From Alphaproteobacteria bacterium (GTDB taxonomy: Bacteria > Pseudomonadota > Alphaproteobacteria > JAGOMX01): a stretch of DNA of 47,775 bases. The notes below the pieces were generated by a model, which saw only the letters and a list, made by a program, of their open reading frames with translations, was not told the DNA's origin and did not search any database. Position numbers and translations under genes: made by a program. The stretch lies in contig JAGOMX010000010.1 of the NCBI GenBank assembly GCA_017993335.1, forward strand, positions 1 to 47,775, in the 5' to 3' direction. Positions 16,893 through 25,109 of this stretch are shown one piece after another. Positions within the stretch are counted from its first letter, which is position 1. Every line of letters starts with the position of its first letter.

Positions 16893-18056
16893 TCAGTCCT
16901 CTAAAACGATTTTATTTTTCACGTATCGAATAGATTTTTCACCGCGGGCAATTGCCAGAGCTGTCGCGCCAAAAATCTTAAATTTCCAGCCTTCCAGGAT
17001 AGGGGATTTGGTCTCGCGATCGTTGACAAATTGTTCGATTTCTTCCGGGGAAGCAATGAGCTTTTGGGAGACTTTATTATCGTCAGCAACTTGTTTTAGC
17101 CATATTTTCAGCACATCAATTAAGAGTGGATTCGCTATATGTTTGCGACGTTCCCGACGAGGACATAGTTCATCCGGGACTGTATCTGCTTCTTGCAAGG
17201 CTTGAAAAAGCATTTCCGCAAATTCTTTGTTCGCAGAAAGGGAGCGGTTAGAGCGGAGCAAGTCAATACTGGCCGGAGGGTCGGCCGCTAGCTCAAGCAG
17301 ACTTAAATCGCTGGCCACATGGGTTCGTGGTTTATCCATTTGAATGGCATACCGTTCACGCGCTGCGGCTAGATACTGCATTCTGGCTAAAAATCGAGGT
17401 TGGTCGCTCCGTGTCTTGATGCGCTGCCAAATATCCATGAAATGAATGTCGTAGGTTTTTGGGTCGTTGAGGATTTTCATTTCCTTCGCAATCCAGGTCT
17501 CTCGCCCTTCTTTTTCAAGTTTTTTGACTAAAATGTCGTAAACTTTACGTAAGTGCGTTACATCCTGCATGGCATAGTAGAGTTGCTCTTGTTTTAACGG
17601 GCGTCGAGCCCAATCGGTAAATCTTTGTGTTTTGTCCAGGCTAATGTTTAAAAGTTCTTCCACCAGACTTCCATAACCAATACTGTCCCCATATCCACAA
17701 ACCATGGCCGCGACTTGAGTGTCAAATAAAGGTGCTGGAATAGATCCAGAGGCATGATAAAATATTTCCACGTCCTGACGAGAGGAGTGAAGCACTTTCA
17801 CAATCTTTTCAAATGTCATTAATTTATAAAAAGAGGAAAGATCTAAGCCTTTTGCTAAAGGATCAATCATAACAACCCGGTCGGAGCTGGCAATTTGTAT
17901 GAGGCATAATTGCGACCAATAGGTCGTTCGCCGCATGAACTCCGTATCTACTGTAATAAAGCCAGATTTTTCATGGTTCATCACATGTAAACAAAAAGCA
18001 TCCAACGATTCGGTGTCGGTAATTGTTGTTAAGGTGTCATATTTATTTATTTGCAT
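16893..18056 (-). CDS. rnd: Ribonuclease D
   Basis: This 3'-5' exoribonuclease is involved in tRNA 3'-end processing. The DEDDy residues are visible: VDTEF (D37, E39), HSSRQDVEIF, and YAMQDVTHL for the tyrosine and last aspartate. An HRDC-type helical domain follows in the middle (RYAIQMDKPRTHVASDLSLLELA) and C-terminal part. The protein has 387 residues. The ATG at 18056 has no clear ribosome binding site, so the start is less certain. It converges on truA with zero bases between the two stop codons, so their transcripts must overlap. Confidence 0.93.
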   Translation of the reverse strand: MQINKYDTLTTITDTESLDAFCLHVMNHEKSGFITVDTEFMRRTTYWSQLCLIQIASSDRVVMIDPLAKGLDLSSFYKLMTFEKIVKVLHSSRQDVEIFYHASGSIPAPLFDTQVAAMVCGYGDSIGYGSLVEELLNISLDKTQRFTDWARRPLKQEQLYYAMQDVTHLRKVYDILVKKLEKEGRETWIAKEMKILNDPKTYDIHFMDIWQRIKTRSDQPRFLARMQYLAAARERYAIQMDKPRTHVASDLSLLELAADPPASIDLLRSNRSLSANKEFAEMLFQALQEADTVPDELCPRRERRKHIANPLLIDVLKIWLKQVADDNKVSQKLIASPEEIEQFVNDRETKSPILEGWKFKIFGATALAIARGEKSIRYVKNKIVLED

Positions 18057-18076
18057 GCGCTAGTCTAACATATTTT

Positions 18077-18106
18077 TTGGTGATTTTAGAAAAAATCCGT
18101 TATAGT
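18077..18106 (+). promoter_or_regulatory. Possible sigma-70 promoter of aspS
   Basis: TTGGTG (18077-18082) and TATAGT (18101-18106) are 18 bases apart and lie 35 bases before the aspS start. This is a fair match to the sigma-70 consensus. An AAAGGA site follows upstream of the ATG. Confidence 0.45.
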
Positions 18107-18140
18107 GAGGCAGATTTTAGCGCAGTAAAGGAAATTAAAG

Positions 18141-19946
18141 ATGCATGCATATCGCACCCATAGTTGTGGTCAGTTAAGAAAGATTCATGAAGGACAAACC
18201 GTTCGTATCTCCGGATGGGTACATCGTAAACGAGATCATGGAAATTTAGTGTTTGTGGATTTGCGCGATAGCCAAGGCCTGACGCAGTGTGTGTTTTCTA
18301 ATGACTTACCTTGTTTTGCCGATGCGGAGCAATTAAAGAATGAAAGTGTGATTACATTAACGGGTCGCGTTGTTATGCGTTCTGCAGAGACAGTAAACGG
18401 CAACCTGCCTACCGGCGAAGTTGAGTTGGTTGTGGAGCAAATGATTGTCGAATCTGTGGCGGATCCATTGCCTTTGCAGGTGAATAGCGATGCTGAATTC
18501 CCAGAAGAGACGCGCTTGAAATACCGCTATTTAGATCTGCGTCGGGAAAAGATGCATCAGAATATAAAGTTACGTTGTGATGTGATTGCTTCTTTACGCA
18601 AGCGTATGATTGATTCTGGTTTTATGGAAATGCAAACGCCGATTTTAACCTCTAGTTCACCGGAAGGAGCTCGAGATTATTTGGTGCCAAGCCGTATTCA
18701 TCCTGGAAAATTCTATGCTCTGCCGCAAGCGCCTCAGCAATTTAAACAGCTATTAATGGTGGCGGGATTTGATAAGTATTTCCAAGTAGCTCCTTGTTTC
18801 CGTGATGAGGATGCCCGTGCGGATCGTTCCCCGGGCGAATTCTACCAGTTAGATTTCGAAATGGCATTCGTAACGCAGGACGACGTATTCGCCGCGATTG
18901 AGCCCGTTCTGGCAGGCGTCTTTGAAGAATTTAGCCGCGGCAGAAGCGTCAGTAAGGCACCGTTTATCCGGATTCCTTATGATGAATCTATGTTAAAATA
19001 CGGAAATGATAAGCCGGATTTACGCATTCCCTTTGAAATTGCCGACGTAACCGATGTATTTGTTGGATCTGGTTTTTCTATTTTTGAACAGGCTATAGAA
19101 AATGGTTCGGTGGTTCGTGCCATTCCAGCGCCCGGAGCTGCTAGCCAATCCCGTAAATTTTTTGATGGTATGAATGATTGGGCGCGGGAACAAGGTGCCG
19201 GTGGATTAGGCTATATTATCTTTGGCGAAGATGGTCAAGCGAAGGGGCCGGTTGCGAAGTTTATGGAGGATGGCCGCTTACAAAAATTGCAGGCTCAGGC
19301 CAATGTAAAGGCAGGGGATGCTTTGTTTTTTGCCTGCGGACCACAAAACACAGCGGCTAAATTAGCCGGCTTTGCTCGTGCAAAAATTGGGCAAGAACTA
19401 GATCTAATTCAAAAAGATACATTTATGTTCTGTTGGATTGTTGATTATCCCATGTATGAATGGGATGAGGATCGCAAGAAAATAGATTTCTCCCATAACC
19501 CGTTTTCCATGCCACAGGGCGGTATGGAGGCTCTTATGAATCAAGATCCTTTAAGTATTAAAGCTTATCAGTATGATATCGTTTGCAACGGTATTGAGCT
19601 TTCGAGTGGCGCTATCCGCAACCATCGACCCGAAATCATGTATAAGGCGTTTGAAATCGCTGGGTACAGTAATCAGGATGTAGAAGAAAAATTTGGTGGA
19701 CTGCTGAATGCCTTTAAGTTTGGCGCACCTCCTCATGGCGGGTCCGCGCCGGGTATCGATCGTATCGTTATGATGCTAGCGGATGAGCCAAATATACGGG
19801 AAGTCGTAACCTTCCCCATGAATCAAAAGGCTCAAGATATCTTGATGCAGGCGCCAGCAGAAGTACCCGCAGATCGATTGAAGGAATTAAGTCTTAAATT
19901 AAATCTACCCGCAGAAAAAAAACCTGTTATCGCGGCGCAGGCTTAA
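18141..19946 (+). CDS. aspS: Aspartyl-tRNA synthetase
   Basis: AspRS charges tRNA(Asp). This is a full-length bacterial-type enzyme of 601 residues. An N-terminal OB-fold anticodon-binding domain ([19 protein letters not shown]) is followed by class II motif 2 ([22 protein letters not shown]) and the bacteria-specific insertion domain, and by motif 3 ([13 protein letters not shown]). An AAAGGA site lies before the ATG and a strong terminator follows. Whether it also misacylates tRNA(Asn) cannot be judged here. The gene seems to be transcribed on its own. Confidence 0.98.
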   Translation: MHAYRTHSCGQLRKIHEGQTVRISGWVHRKRDHGNLVFVDLRDSQGLTQCVFSNDLPCFADAEQLKNESVITLTGRVVMRSAETVNGNLPTGEVELVVEQMIVESVADPLPLQVNSDAEFPEETRLKYRYLDLRREKMHQNIKLRCDVIASLRKRMIDSGFMEMQTPILTSSSPEGARDYLVPSRIHPGKFYALPQAPQQFKQLLMVAGFDKYFQVAPCFRDEDARADRSPGEFYQLDFEMAFVTQDDVFAAIEPVLAGVFEEFSRGRSVSKAPFIRIPYDESMLKYGNDKPDLRIPFEIADVTDVFVGSGFSIFEQAIENGSVVRAIPAPGAASQSRKFFDGMNDWAREQGAGGLGYIIFGEDGQAKGPVAKFMEDGRLQKLQAQANVKAGDALFFACGPQNTAAKLAGFARAKIGQELDLIQKDTFMFCWIVDYPMYEWDEDRKKIDFSHNPFSMPQGGMEALMNQDPLSIKAYQYDIVCNGIELSSGAIRNHRPEIMYKAFEIAGYSNQDVEEKFGGLLNAFKFGAPPHGGSAPGIDRIVMMLADEPNIREVVTFPMNQKAQDILMQAPAEVPADRLKELSLKLNLPAEKKPVIAAQA

Positions 19947-19965
19947 AGTAGAGACTGTATACATG

Positions 19966-20000
19966 AACCCGTTATCGAAAATTGGTAACGGGTTTTTTTA
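19966..20000 (+). terminator. Rho-independent terminator of aspS
   Basis: The arms AACCCGTTA (19966-19974) and TAACGGGTT (19986-19994) form a 9-bp stem, directly followed by a run of T. It lies 20 bases after the aspS stop. Confidence 0.9.
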
Positions 20001-20071
20001 TTTTTAAGCAATTCTTAATAGACTTTTTATACACTGAATTAACAGCAAATTTAGGTTATAGGGAGTTTATG

Positions 20072-20485
20072 ATGAAAAATATAAAAGGTGGTTGTCTGTG
20101 TGGAAAGGTTCATTACAGTGCCGTGGCGGAGCCTATTTTTTCTGGATTATGTAGTTGTACAAATTGCCAACATTTAAGTGGGAGTACTTTTTCTGCGTCG
20201 GTTGGTATATCCTCTGAGACTTTTCAAGTCAAGGGTGACCCTAAAGTATATATGGCTAAAAGCGCTAAAAAAGATCCCGTGGAGATTTATTTTTGTCCGG
20301 ATTGCGGTTCTTATTTATTTGCAAAATCAAAAAATTTTCCAGGTATGGTCGTACTGAAAGCGGGTTGTCTAGAGGATCAATCCTGGTTTCAGCCACAAAT
20401 GAATATTTGGTATAATAGCGCACCAGATTGGTGGAAGAAATTAAACACAGGGATCCCGCACTTTCCTGAGAATCCAACTTTTTAG
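20072..20485 (+). CDS. GFA-family protein (glutathione-dependent formaldehyde-activating domain)
   Basis: This small zinc-binding protein of the GFA/CENP-V fold has 137 residues. The zinc-ligand cysteines are visible as GCLCG (C8, C10), CSCTNC (C27, C29, C32) and FCPDCG (C75, C78). GGGAG lies six bases before the ATG at 20072. The ATG three bases upstream is too close to that site, and a longer upstream frame runs back into the aspS terminator. Members are often annotated as formaldehyde-activating enzymes, but for most the reaction is unproved, and I make no claim for this one. Confidence 0.88.
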   Translation: MKNIKGGCLCGKVHYSAVAEPIFSGLCSCTNCQHLSGSTFSASVGISSETFQVKGDPKVYMAKSAKKDPVEIYFCPDCGSYLFAKSKNFPGMVVLKAGCLEDQSWFQPQMNIWYNSAPDWWKKLNTGIPHFPENPTF

Positions 20486-20511
20486 TAAACTTAGGTTTTT
20501 TCGTGAATGGA

Positions 20512-20531
20512 GGGCGCCAGCTGTGGCGCCC
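20512..20531. other. Perfect hairpin between convergent GFA and Hsp20 genes
   Basis: GGGCGCCA and TGGCGCCC form an 8-bp GC-rich stem with a four-base loop. It lies between two convergent genes, where a shared terminator would be expected. No T run follows on either strand, so it is not a classical intrinsic terminator. It could still block transcripts or protect 3' ends. Confidence 0.5.
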
Positions 20532-20540
20532 ATCCTCCAG

Positions 20541-20999
20541 TTATTTGCTTTGTTCGATCAGTTTTGTCCGGTTTTCTTTGCTTTGGATTTTGATGACCCG
20601 GGGTTTCATGGCTTCTGGGATTTCGCGGATGAGTTCAATTTTTAATAGACCATTTTCCATGTACACATCGCCAATTTTGATGAAGTCAGCTAATTGAAAG
20701 TGTTTTTCAAAAGCTCGGCCAGCTATGCCGCGGTATAGGTATTCTACCTTGTTTTTATCGCGGGAGGCTTTTCCAGAAATGGCCAGAGTATTGTCCTGTA
20801 CGAGGATCTGGATTTCATCCTCAGAAAATCCCGCGACAGCAACAACAATGCGATAGGTGTCTTCGCCAGTTTTTTCGATGTTATAAGGGGGGTACGCCTC
20901 TTGTGCGCTTTCCGATCGCATGGCGGAGTCAACAATCCTCATAAGATGGTCAAACCCAACGGTTGTGCGTGTTAAGGGTGATAGGTCAAATGTATTCAT
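20541..20999 (-). CDS. Small heat-shock protein, Hsp20/IbpA type
   Basis: This ATP-independent chaperone holds unfolded proteins and passes them to DnaK/ClpB. It resembles IbpA: FDLSPLTRTTVGFDHLMRI at the start, YPPYNIEKTGEDTYRIVVAVAGF at the beginning of the alpha-crystallin domain, ISGKA, YLYRGIAGRAFEKHFQL and NGLLKIEL. Three ATG codons stand in a row; AAAGGA is best spaced for the third (20999), giving 152 residues. A heat-shock-like promoter lies 36 bases upstream. Confidence 0.95.
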   Translation of the reverse strand: MNTFDLSPLTRTTVGFDHLMRIVDSAMRSESAQEAYPPYNIEKTGEDTYRIVVAVAGFSEDEIQILVQDNTLAISGKASRDKNKVEYLYRGIAGRAFEKHFQLADFIKIGDVYMENGLLKIELIREIPEAMKPRVIKIQSKENRTKLIEQSK

Positions 21000-21034
21000 C
21001 ATCATATCCTTTCATTTAAGCAATATGTGTTCAT

Positions 21035-21060
21035 CCAATGGAGCTCACAATTTTGTCAAG
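21035..21060 (-). promoter_or_regulatory. Possible heat-shock (RpoH-type) promoter of the Hsp20 gene
   Basis: On the minus strand CTTGACA (21054-21060) is followed after 10 bases by CTCCATTGG (21035-21043). This resembles the RpoH pattern CTTGA...CCCCAT better than sigma-70, because no TATAAT-like box stands at 17 bases. The spacer is on the short side, so this is tentative. Confidence 0.35.
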
Positions 21061-21220
21061 CTCGTCGAGTCTAAAAAGGCCCAATATAGGCGCCTTTCAC
21101 ATCCTCATAAGTTTATTTTACAACATTTCTGTGCAAAAGGTCAAAAAAATCATTGCAGGAGCTTCCCGTATTTGGTACTTCCTTAAACTTGAAGGATTTA
21201 AAAATCCTGATGTCCAATGT

Positions 21221-21310
21221 GGAGGGGTGGCCGAGTGGTTGAAGGCGCACGCCTGGAAAGTGTGTATACAAGAAATTGTATCGTGGGTTCGAATCCCATC
21301 CCCTCCGCCA
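21221..21310 (+). tRNA. tRNA-Ser (anticodon GGA), CCA encoded
   Basis: The acceptor stem GGAGGGG (21221-21227) pairs with CCCCTCC (21300-21306). The D-arm reads GGCCGAGTGGTTGAAGGC, the anticodon loop CTGGAAA gives anticodon GGA, and a long variable arm typical of serine tRNA follows. The T-arm reads GTGGGTTCGAATCCCAT. Discriminator G and CCA are encoded. The stop codon of the convergent HD-domain gene begins at the next base. Confidence 0.97.
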
Positions 21311-22393
21311 TTAAATAAATTTAATCCGTATCCCTTTTTGCACGTACAGCTTTACCCGTTTGTATTCACGGGCGTAATCCTTGTCGATTTGGGTCAGGCG
21401 CAACAATTTGCCGTTGACGCGCACCCATGGGTCTATGCCTCGGAATTTAGGTTTGGTTTGAATGTCAAAATCGTCGTTGCTCACGACTTTGTAGTGGTGT
21501 TGGAAATTTTTACATTTTTCTAAATACATCTGAATTTCTGGATCGGAGGAGTCTTGAAGTTTTTCCAGGACTTGCTGGTCGATACCAAAATGAAATGTAT
21601 CCCGGTTGACGAGTTGGATGTCTATCGCTCGTTTCAGCATTTGTCCAGACCAATGATTGATGGCTTGATTATAAGGACTACCCCATAGGTATTGAGTGAA
21701 ATAGATAGAAAGATTTGCAAAGTCTCGGGCGAGTTTGGGGTTTGTAAAAAACCATTTTTGGTTTTCATAGTGTAGGTCATCCGCAATTTCTTTGATTTCT
21801 GCGGTTGTGAGTAATCCAAAAATCAACCCCGTATGCAAATTGTACTCAATACGATCTGCGCACATATCCGGCAAATCTTGCTCTAAGGCCACGTGACCGT
21901 TGTTTTTGTGTAACACTTTATCCAGTGTATGTCCGTGCTTATGAAGAATGTCTTCAACTTGCATGTTTTTTAGAAACCACGAGTGGATATCATCTTGATA
22001 CGAGTTATCTTTTTCACCCATTCCCATAACCCAGTCACCTGTATGGGAAAATACAGTGTGAGACGCGTCATGAAGTAATCCGGCAATTTGTTCATCCAGG
22101 GATACCCCTGCTTTTTTAAGCAAGGCATAAACGCCTACGCTATGGTCATAGCGAGTAAAGGCCGGGACGTGGTGGGTAAAATAACGAGGCGTTCCAGATT
22201 GATCAATGTTATGCAAGCGCTTCATAACTGGGGCGTTTAGCAAGTCGAGAATGACGGGGTCTTCGATGCAAATATCGCCAAAGATACTGGGTTCAATATG
22301 CCGAGTCTGATCTTTTGATTCAGCCGCAATAGCGCTGAATGTCAGGATAAAGAAAAAAGAAATGAGGGGAAAAATTCTGTAGGGCATGCGCAT
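21311..22393 (-). CDS. Exported HD-domain phosphohydrolase (SAMHD1/dGTPase-like)
   Basis: This 360-residue protein combines a signal peptide with an HD phosphohydrolase. Residues 1-24 are a basic start, a hydrophobic core (PLISFFFILTFSAIAA) and a likely cleavage site before ESKD. The metal ligands are H84 (RYDHSVGV), H108-D109 (LLHDASHTVFSH) and probably D180 (DMCADRIEY). The segment PVMKRLHNIDQSG before the HD core is characteristic of the SAMHD1/dGTPase branch rather than of cyclic-di-GMP or RelA enzymes. Relatives cleave dNTPs to deoxynucleosides in the cytosol, so export to the periplasm or beyond is unusual. It may act on other phosphates or in a host. ATG codons at 22393 and 22387 are both possible starts. 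Confidence 0.82.
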   Translation of the reverse strand: MRMPYRIFPLISFFFILTFSAIAAESKDQTRHIEPSIFGDICIEDPVILDLLNAPVMKRLHNIDQSGTPRYFTHHVPAFTRYDHSVGVYALLKKAGVSLDEQIAGLLHDASHTVFSHTGDWVMGMGEKDNSYQDDIHSWFLKNMQVEDILHKHGHTLDKVLHKNNGHVALEQDLPDMCADRIEYNLHTGLIFGLLTTAEIKEIADDLHYENQKWFFTNPKLARDFANLSIYFTQYLWGSPYNQAINHWSGQMLKRAIDIQLVNRDTFHFGIDQQVLEKLQDSSDPEIQMYLEKCKNFQHHYKVVSNDDFDIQTKPKFRGIDPWVRVNGKLLRLTQIDKDYAREYKRVKLYVQKGIRIKFI

Positions 22394-22465
22394 GGGATTG
22401 ACTCTTCATCGGTGTGTATATAGCACTATAGCCACAAAATAAGGGGTGAATCAATGTGTGCCAGG

Positions 22466-23248
22466 TCAGGGTAGGTTCTTTTTCTCTATAATTTTGGCGA
22501 CGCGCATGAATCTTGTGTAGGCATATTGCATGGAAAGGATAAATCCATAGGATCCCCGTAAAAAATGCCCGCGTCGAATATATGCATTTAAAAAGCTTAT
22601 AGGGAATTCAACGATCAGGCGCCATGCACTGATCTGACGACCTTTTTGATAAAAAATTTCCGCTTGCAAGTCTGTGTACGTATTGTTCTTTGCATTCAGG
22701 TGACTTAATGAACGTATGCTTCTTTGGTGGATATCGTTTTTTAACGTGTAGATGCGCGTATTTGTATCGAATTCTACACGGTCATGAATGGGGCTGTTAG
22801 AGTATCTGCCGTCATCTAAATTATATAAGCGGACCACCCGATAGGTATAAGCAAAACGACTCGGTTTCTGTTGATGAGGATATACATCACGAATTTTTAA
22901 AATATATGCGGAACCAGCCGGTGGACGGGGGGTAAACAAACCTTGAATTTCTTTGGCAAGGTTTGTCGTGATTTCTTCATCCGCATCAATATTCAAAACC
23001 CAACGATTTTTGCATTGTTCTTCCGCAAATCTTTTTTGTGGCCCATAACCTGGCCAGTCTTTTTCTATGACGATCGCACCGCAAGATTTGGCAATCGAGA
23101 TTGTGTTGTCGGTGCTGCCGGAATCAACGACAATGACCTCATCAACCCAATTTATGACACTGTTGACGGCACGTGCTATGCGATCTTCTTCATTCTTGGT
23201 AATAATAAACGCAGAAATTGGCTGTTTTATTGATGTAGTCTGCACCAT
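22466..23248 (-). CDS. Glycosyltransferase family 2, LPS-core type
   Basis: This GT-A fold sugar transferase probably works on the lipopolysaccharide core. The nucleotide-sugar site appears as ISAFIITKNEEDRIARAVNSV, VDEVIVVDSGSTDNT and WVLNIDADEE with the DXD-type motif at 88-90. The rest, including the YPHQQKPSRFAYTYRVVRLY region, is like the WaaE/LgtF group (beta-1,4-glucosyltransferase), but the donor and acceptor are not determinable. It has 260 residues. The C-terminal ARG/LYS-rich helical tail may attach it to the inner membrane. It stands alone, 72 bases upstream of the HD-domain gene on the same strand. Confidence 0.88.
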   Translation of the reverse strand: MVQTTSIKQPISAFIITKNEEDRIARAVNSVINWVDEVIVVDSGSTDNTISIAKSCGAIVIEKDWPGYGPQKRFAEEQCKNRWVLNIDADEEITTNLAKEIQGLFTPRPPAGSAYILKIRDVYPHQQKPSRFAYTYRVVRLYNLDDGRYSNSPIHDRVEFDTNTRIYTLKNDIHQRSIRSLSHLNAKNNTYTDLQAEIFYQKGRQISAWRLIVEFPISFLNAYIRRGHFLRGSYGFILSMQYAYTRFMRVAKIIEKKNLP

Positions 23249-23577
23249 AAAGATTTATTCTCCGTAAATATAATAGCTTATAAAAAGGAAAGGAATTTTC
23301 TTCTACCTTTTTAAGACAGAAAATGATATAAGTAAATTGTTAATGTTTAGTAAACGTAAGTTCAAAACCAAAACTTCGGAATATTCAGTTCTTGTTTTCG
23401 GTAAAGACATGGGTTTGGAGCATAATCCTTTTTTTATAAGGCTTTGTGTCGCAAACTTTCTTGGCTTAAATATTAACGACGGCAAATGACAATAATAAAA
23501 AATTACAGACAATTATGTCGATAAGACACATTGGTTCTTGCTGTGTAAAATGAACATAGTAGCGAAAGGGAAGAACG
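23249..23577. other. Intergenic region between GT2 and CarD genes
   Basis: The two flanking genes diverge, so promoters for both should lie here, but I find no convincing pair of boxes. A 48-codon frame on the plus strand (ATG at 23343, TGA at 23487-23489) reads MFSKRKFKTKTSEYSVLVFG and on. It has no ribosome binding site and matches nothing I recognise, so I do not call it a gene. A 69-codon frame on the minus strand overlaps it and is equally unsupported. Confidence 0.5.
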
Positions 23578-24075
23578 ATGAAAGACGAAATGACTTTTTC
23601 GGATGGCGATTACGTTGTTTATCCAGCACATGGTGTGGGTAAGGTTGTCGGTGTAGAAATTCAACACGTATCTGGCATGGAATTAAAAGTTCTTGTCATT
23701 TCATTTGATAACGATCGCATGAAGTTGCGCCTACCTGTTGCCAAAGCCTTCCGTTCAGGGTTGCGAGCTTTAACAGATGGCAAAGAAATGTCAAAGGCCC
23801 TCGAGATTTTACAAGGCAAATCAAAAATTAAAAAGACGATGTGGAGCCGCAGAGCCCAGGAATATGAAACAAAAATTAACTCTGGTGATCCATCTTCTAT
23901 TGCCGAAGTTATTCGTGATCTGCATCGCACCGATGAAGAGGGGGAGCAATCCTATTCCGAGCGCCAGCTCTATCAAATGGCCATTGAGCGCCTAACCCGT
24001 GAATTGGCCGCCGTCGAAAGCATAGACGAAGAACAAGCAATCGGTAGATTACAACTGGCCTTAAGAGCCGCATAA
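23578..24075 (+). CDS. CarD/CdnL-family transcription regulator
   Basis: This global regulator binds the beta subunit of RNA polymerase and stabilises open promoter complexes, mainly at ribosomal and growth genes. The N-terminal Tudor-like domain is clear (FSDGDYVVYPAHGVGKVVGVE, then KVLVISFDNDRMKLRLPVAKA). The helical DNA-binding C-terminal domain follows (WSRRAQEYETKINSGDP, EVIRDLHRTDEEGEQSYSERQLYQMA). The protein has 165 residues, the normal length. AAAGGGAAG lies seven bases before the ATG. A terminator follows directly, so it is probably transcribed alone. Confidence 0.96.
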   Translation: MKDEMTFSDGDYVVYPAHGVGKVVGVEIQHVSGMELKVLVISFDNDRMKLRLPVAKAFRSGLRALTDGKEMSKALEILQGKSKIKKTMWSRRAQEYETKINSGDPSSIAEVIRDLHRTDEEGEQSYSERQLYQMAIERLTRELAAVESIDEEQAIGRLQLALRAA

Positions 24076-24099
24076 TTCTTATAAAATCAAAGGAAAATC

Positions 24100-24125
24100 A
24101 GCCCCGGAAATGGGGCTTTTTTTTT
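24100..24125 (+). terminator. Rho-independent terminator of the CarD gene
   Basis: The arms AGCCCC (24100-24105) and GGGGCT (24112-24117) form a stem with a six-base loop, followed by nine T in a row. Confidence 0.92.
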
Positions 24126-24308
24126 GCACTTGGGGTATTGTCTTTAAAACTTTTTCTATGGATTTTTCTTCTTAAGAAGACCCGGTTAATTTTCCTGTAA
24201 CTCATTGACGTATCTAAATTAATCCTTTAGTACTTAGGTCATTCTTATTGAGTTTTTCCCTTTTGGGAATGGATAAGGATTGTAGAAAATGTTCATAAAG
24301 GATTCGTC

Positions 24309-25016
24309 ATGAAGTATGTATATTCTATGGTAATGGCTCTGTTGCTAACAGGCTGTGCCACTCATCGTGAAAACGCAAAGATTCATCCGGCTGTAATTGC
24401 TAAACCATCTTCGGTGGTTATGGCTCAGGTCTCAGGTATCGAGAAGCCCGATTTATACAAAATAGGGAATCAGGGCCTTCTGGATATGATGATTAATGAC
24501 GCGATGACAAGTTCGGTGACTGAAGTAATTCAGAAAATTGATGGGCAGCATATCGTAGATGATTTTTATTTTGAAGCCTTTGAAAGGACTTTTGACAGCA
24601 ATCAGTTTAAGGTGAAAAAGGCAGCTGCCGTTATAAACAGAAAAGATTTGAAGGAACATGCGGTAGATGAGGCGAAATTTGCACATTTTGATTTTAGATC
24701 ATTGAAGAATCAGTATGATGTTGAATATGCACTTATTTTGCAGCCGCGAGGATTCGGAGCTGTTCGTACCTACAAAGGTTTTATTCCTTTGGGTGCGCCG
24801 AAGGGGTTGGCCGAGTTACTTATTTACCTTGTCAAATTGGATGATAATAGTCTGGTTGGGTATTATAATACTGCTGTTGAATTGCCTGTTAAAGGGGATT
24901 GGGATAACCCGCCGCGCTATTCAGCGATGACAACAGCGTCAAAAAGAGCCTTGAAAAAAGCCCTGGTCGATGCGCATCAATATTTATTTAACTCTATGCC
25001 GAATAGTCCTCTTTAA
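24309..25016 (+). CDS. Putative lipoprotein of unknown function
   Basis: I do not recognise this 235-residue protein. It begins with a short lipoprotein signal, MKYVYSMVMALLLTGCATH, in which LLTGC is a typical lipobox with the lipidated cysteine at C16. The mature part has no membrane segments or repeats and no motif I can name. It includes the stretches IDGQHIVDDFYFEAFERTF and YALILQPRGFGAVRTYKGF. The residue after the cysteine is alanine, not aspartate, so the outer membrane is the likely destination. It is followed by a hairpin that serves both this gene and the convergent TPR gene. Confidence 0.75.
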   Translation: MKYVYSMVMALLLTGCATHRENAKIHPAVIAKPSSVVMAQVSGIEKPDLYKIGNQGLLDMMINDAMTSSVTEVIQKIDGQHIVDDFYFEAFERTFDSNQFKVKKAAAVINRKDLKEHAVDEAKFAHFDFRSLKNQYDVEYALILQPRGFGAVRTYKGFIPLGAPKGLAELLIYLVKLDDNSLVGYYNTAVELPVKGDWDNPPRYSAMTTASKRALKKALVDAHQYLFNSMPNSPL

Positions 25017-25030
25017 ATAATGATTTGAGA

Positions 25031-25090
25031 AAAAATGCCCCCCATATCTATCCTTAAAAGTATAAAAAGGTGTGATATGAGGGGTTTTTT
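25031..25090. terminator. Bidirectional terminator between lipoprotein and TPR genes
   Basis: A C-rich left arm (CCCCCCATATC from 25038) pairs with GATATGAGGGG (25074-25084), with an inner CCTT-AAGG pairing. Six T follow on the plus strand, and on the minus strand a T run follows after GCA. Both convergent genes end within 25 bases of it. Confidence 0.75.
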
Positions 25091-25109
25091 ACTTCGTATC
25101 AAAGCTTGG

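Noticed and set aside
20512..20531. Terminator between the GFA and Hsp20 genes
   Set aside because: The stem is perfect but no T run follows on either strand, so I list it only as a hairpin.
23303..23512. Short frames of 69 codons (minus) and 48 codons (plus, 23343-23489) upstream of the CarD gene
   Set aside because: Neither has a ribosome binding site or a recognisable product, and they overlap each other on opposite strands.
21311..23577. Integrated island at tRNA-Ser
   Set aside because: I find no second copy of the tRNA 3' end and no integrase in the adjoining 2 kb.
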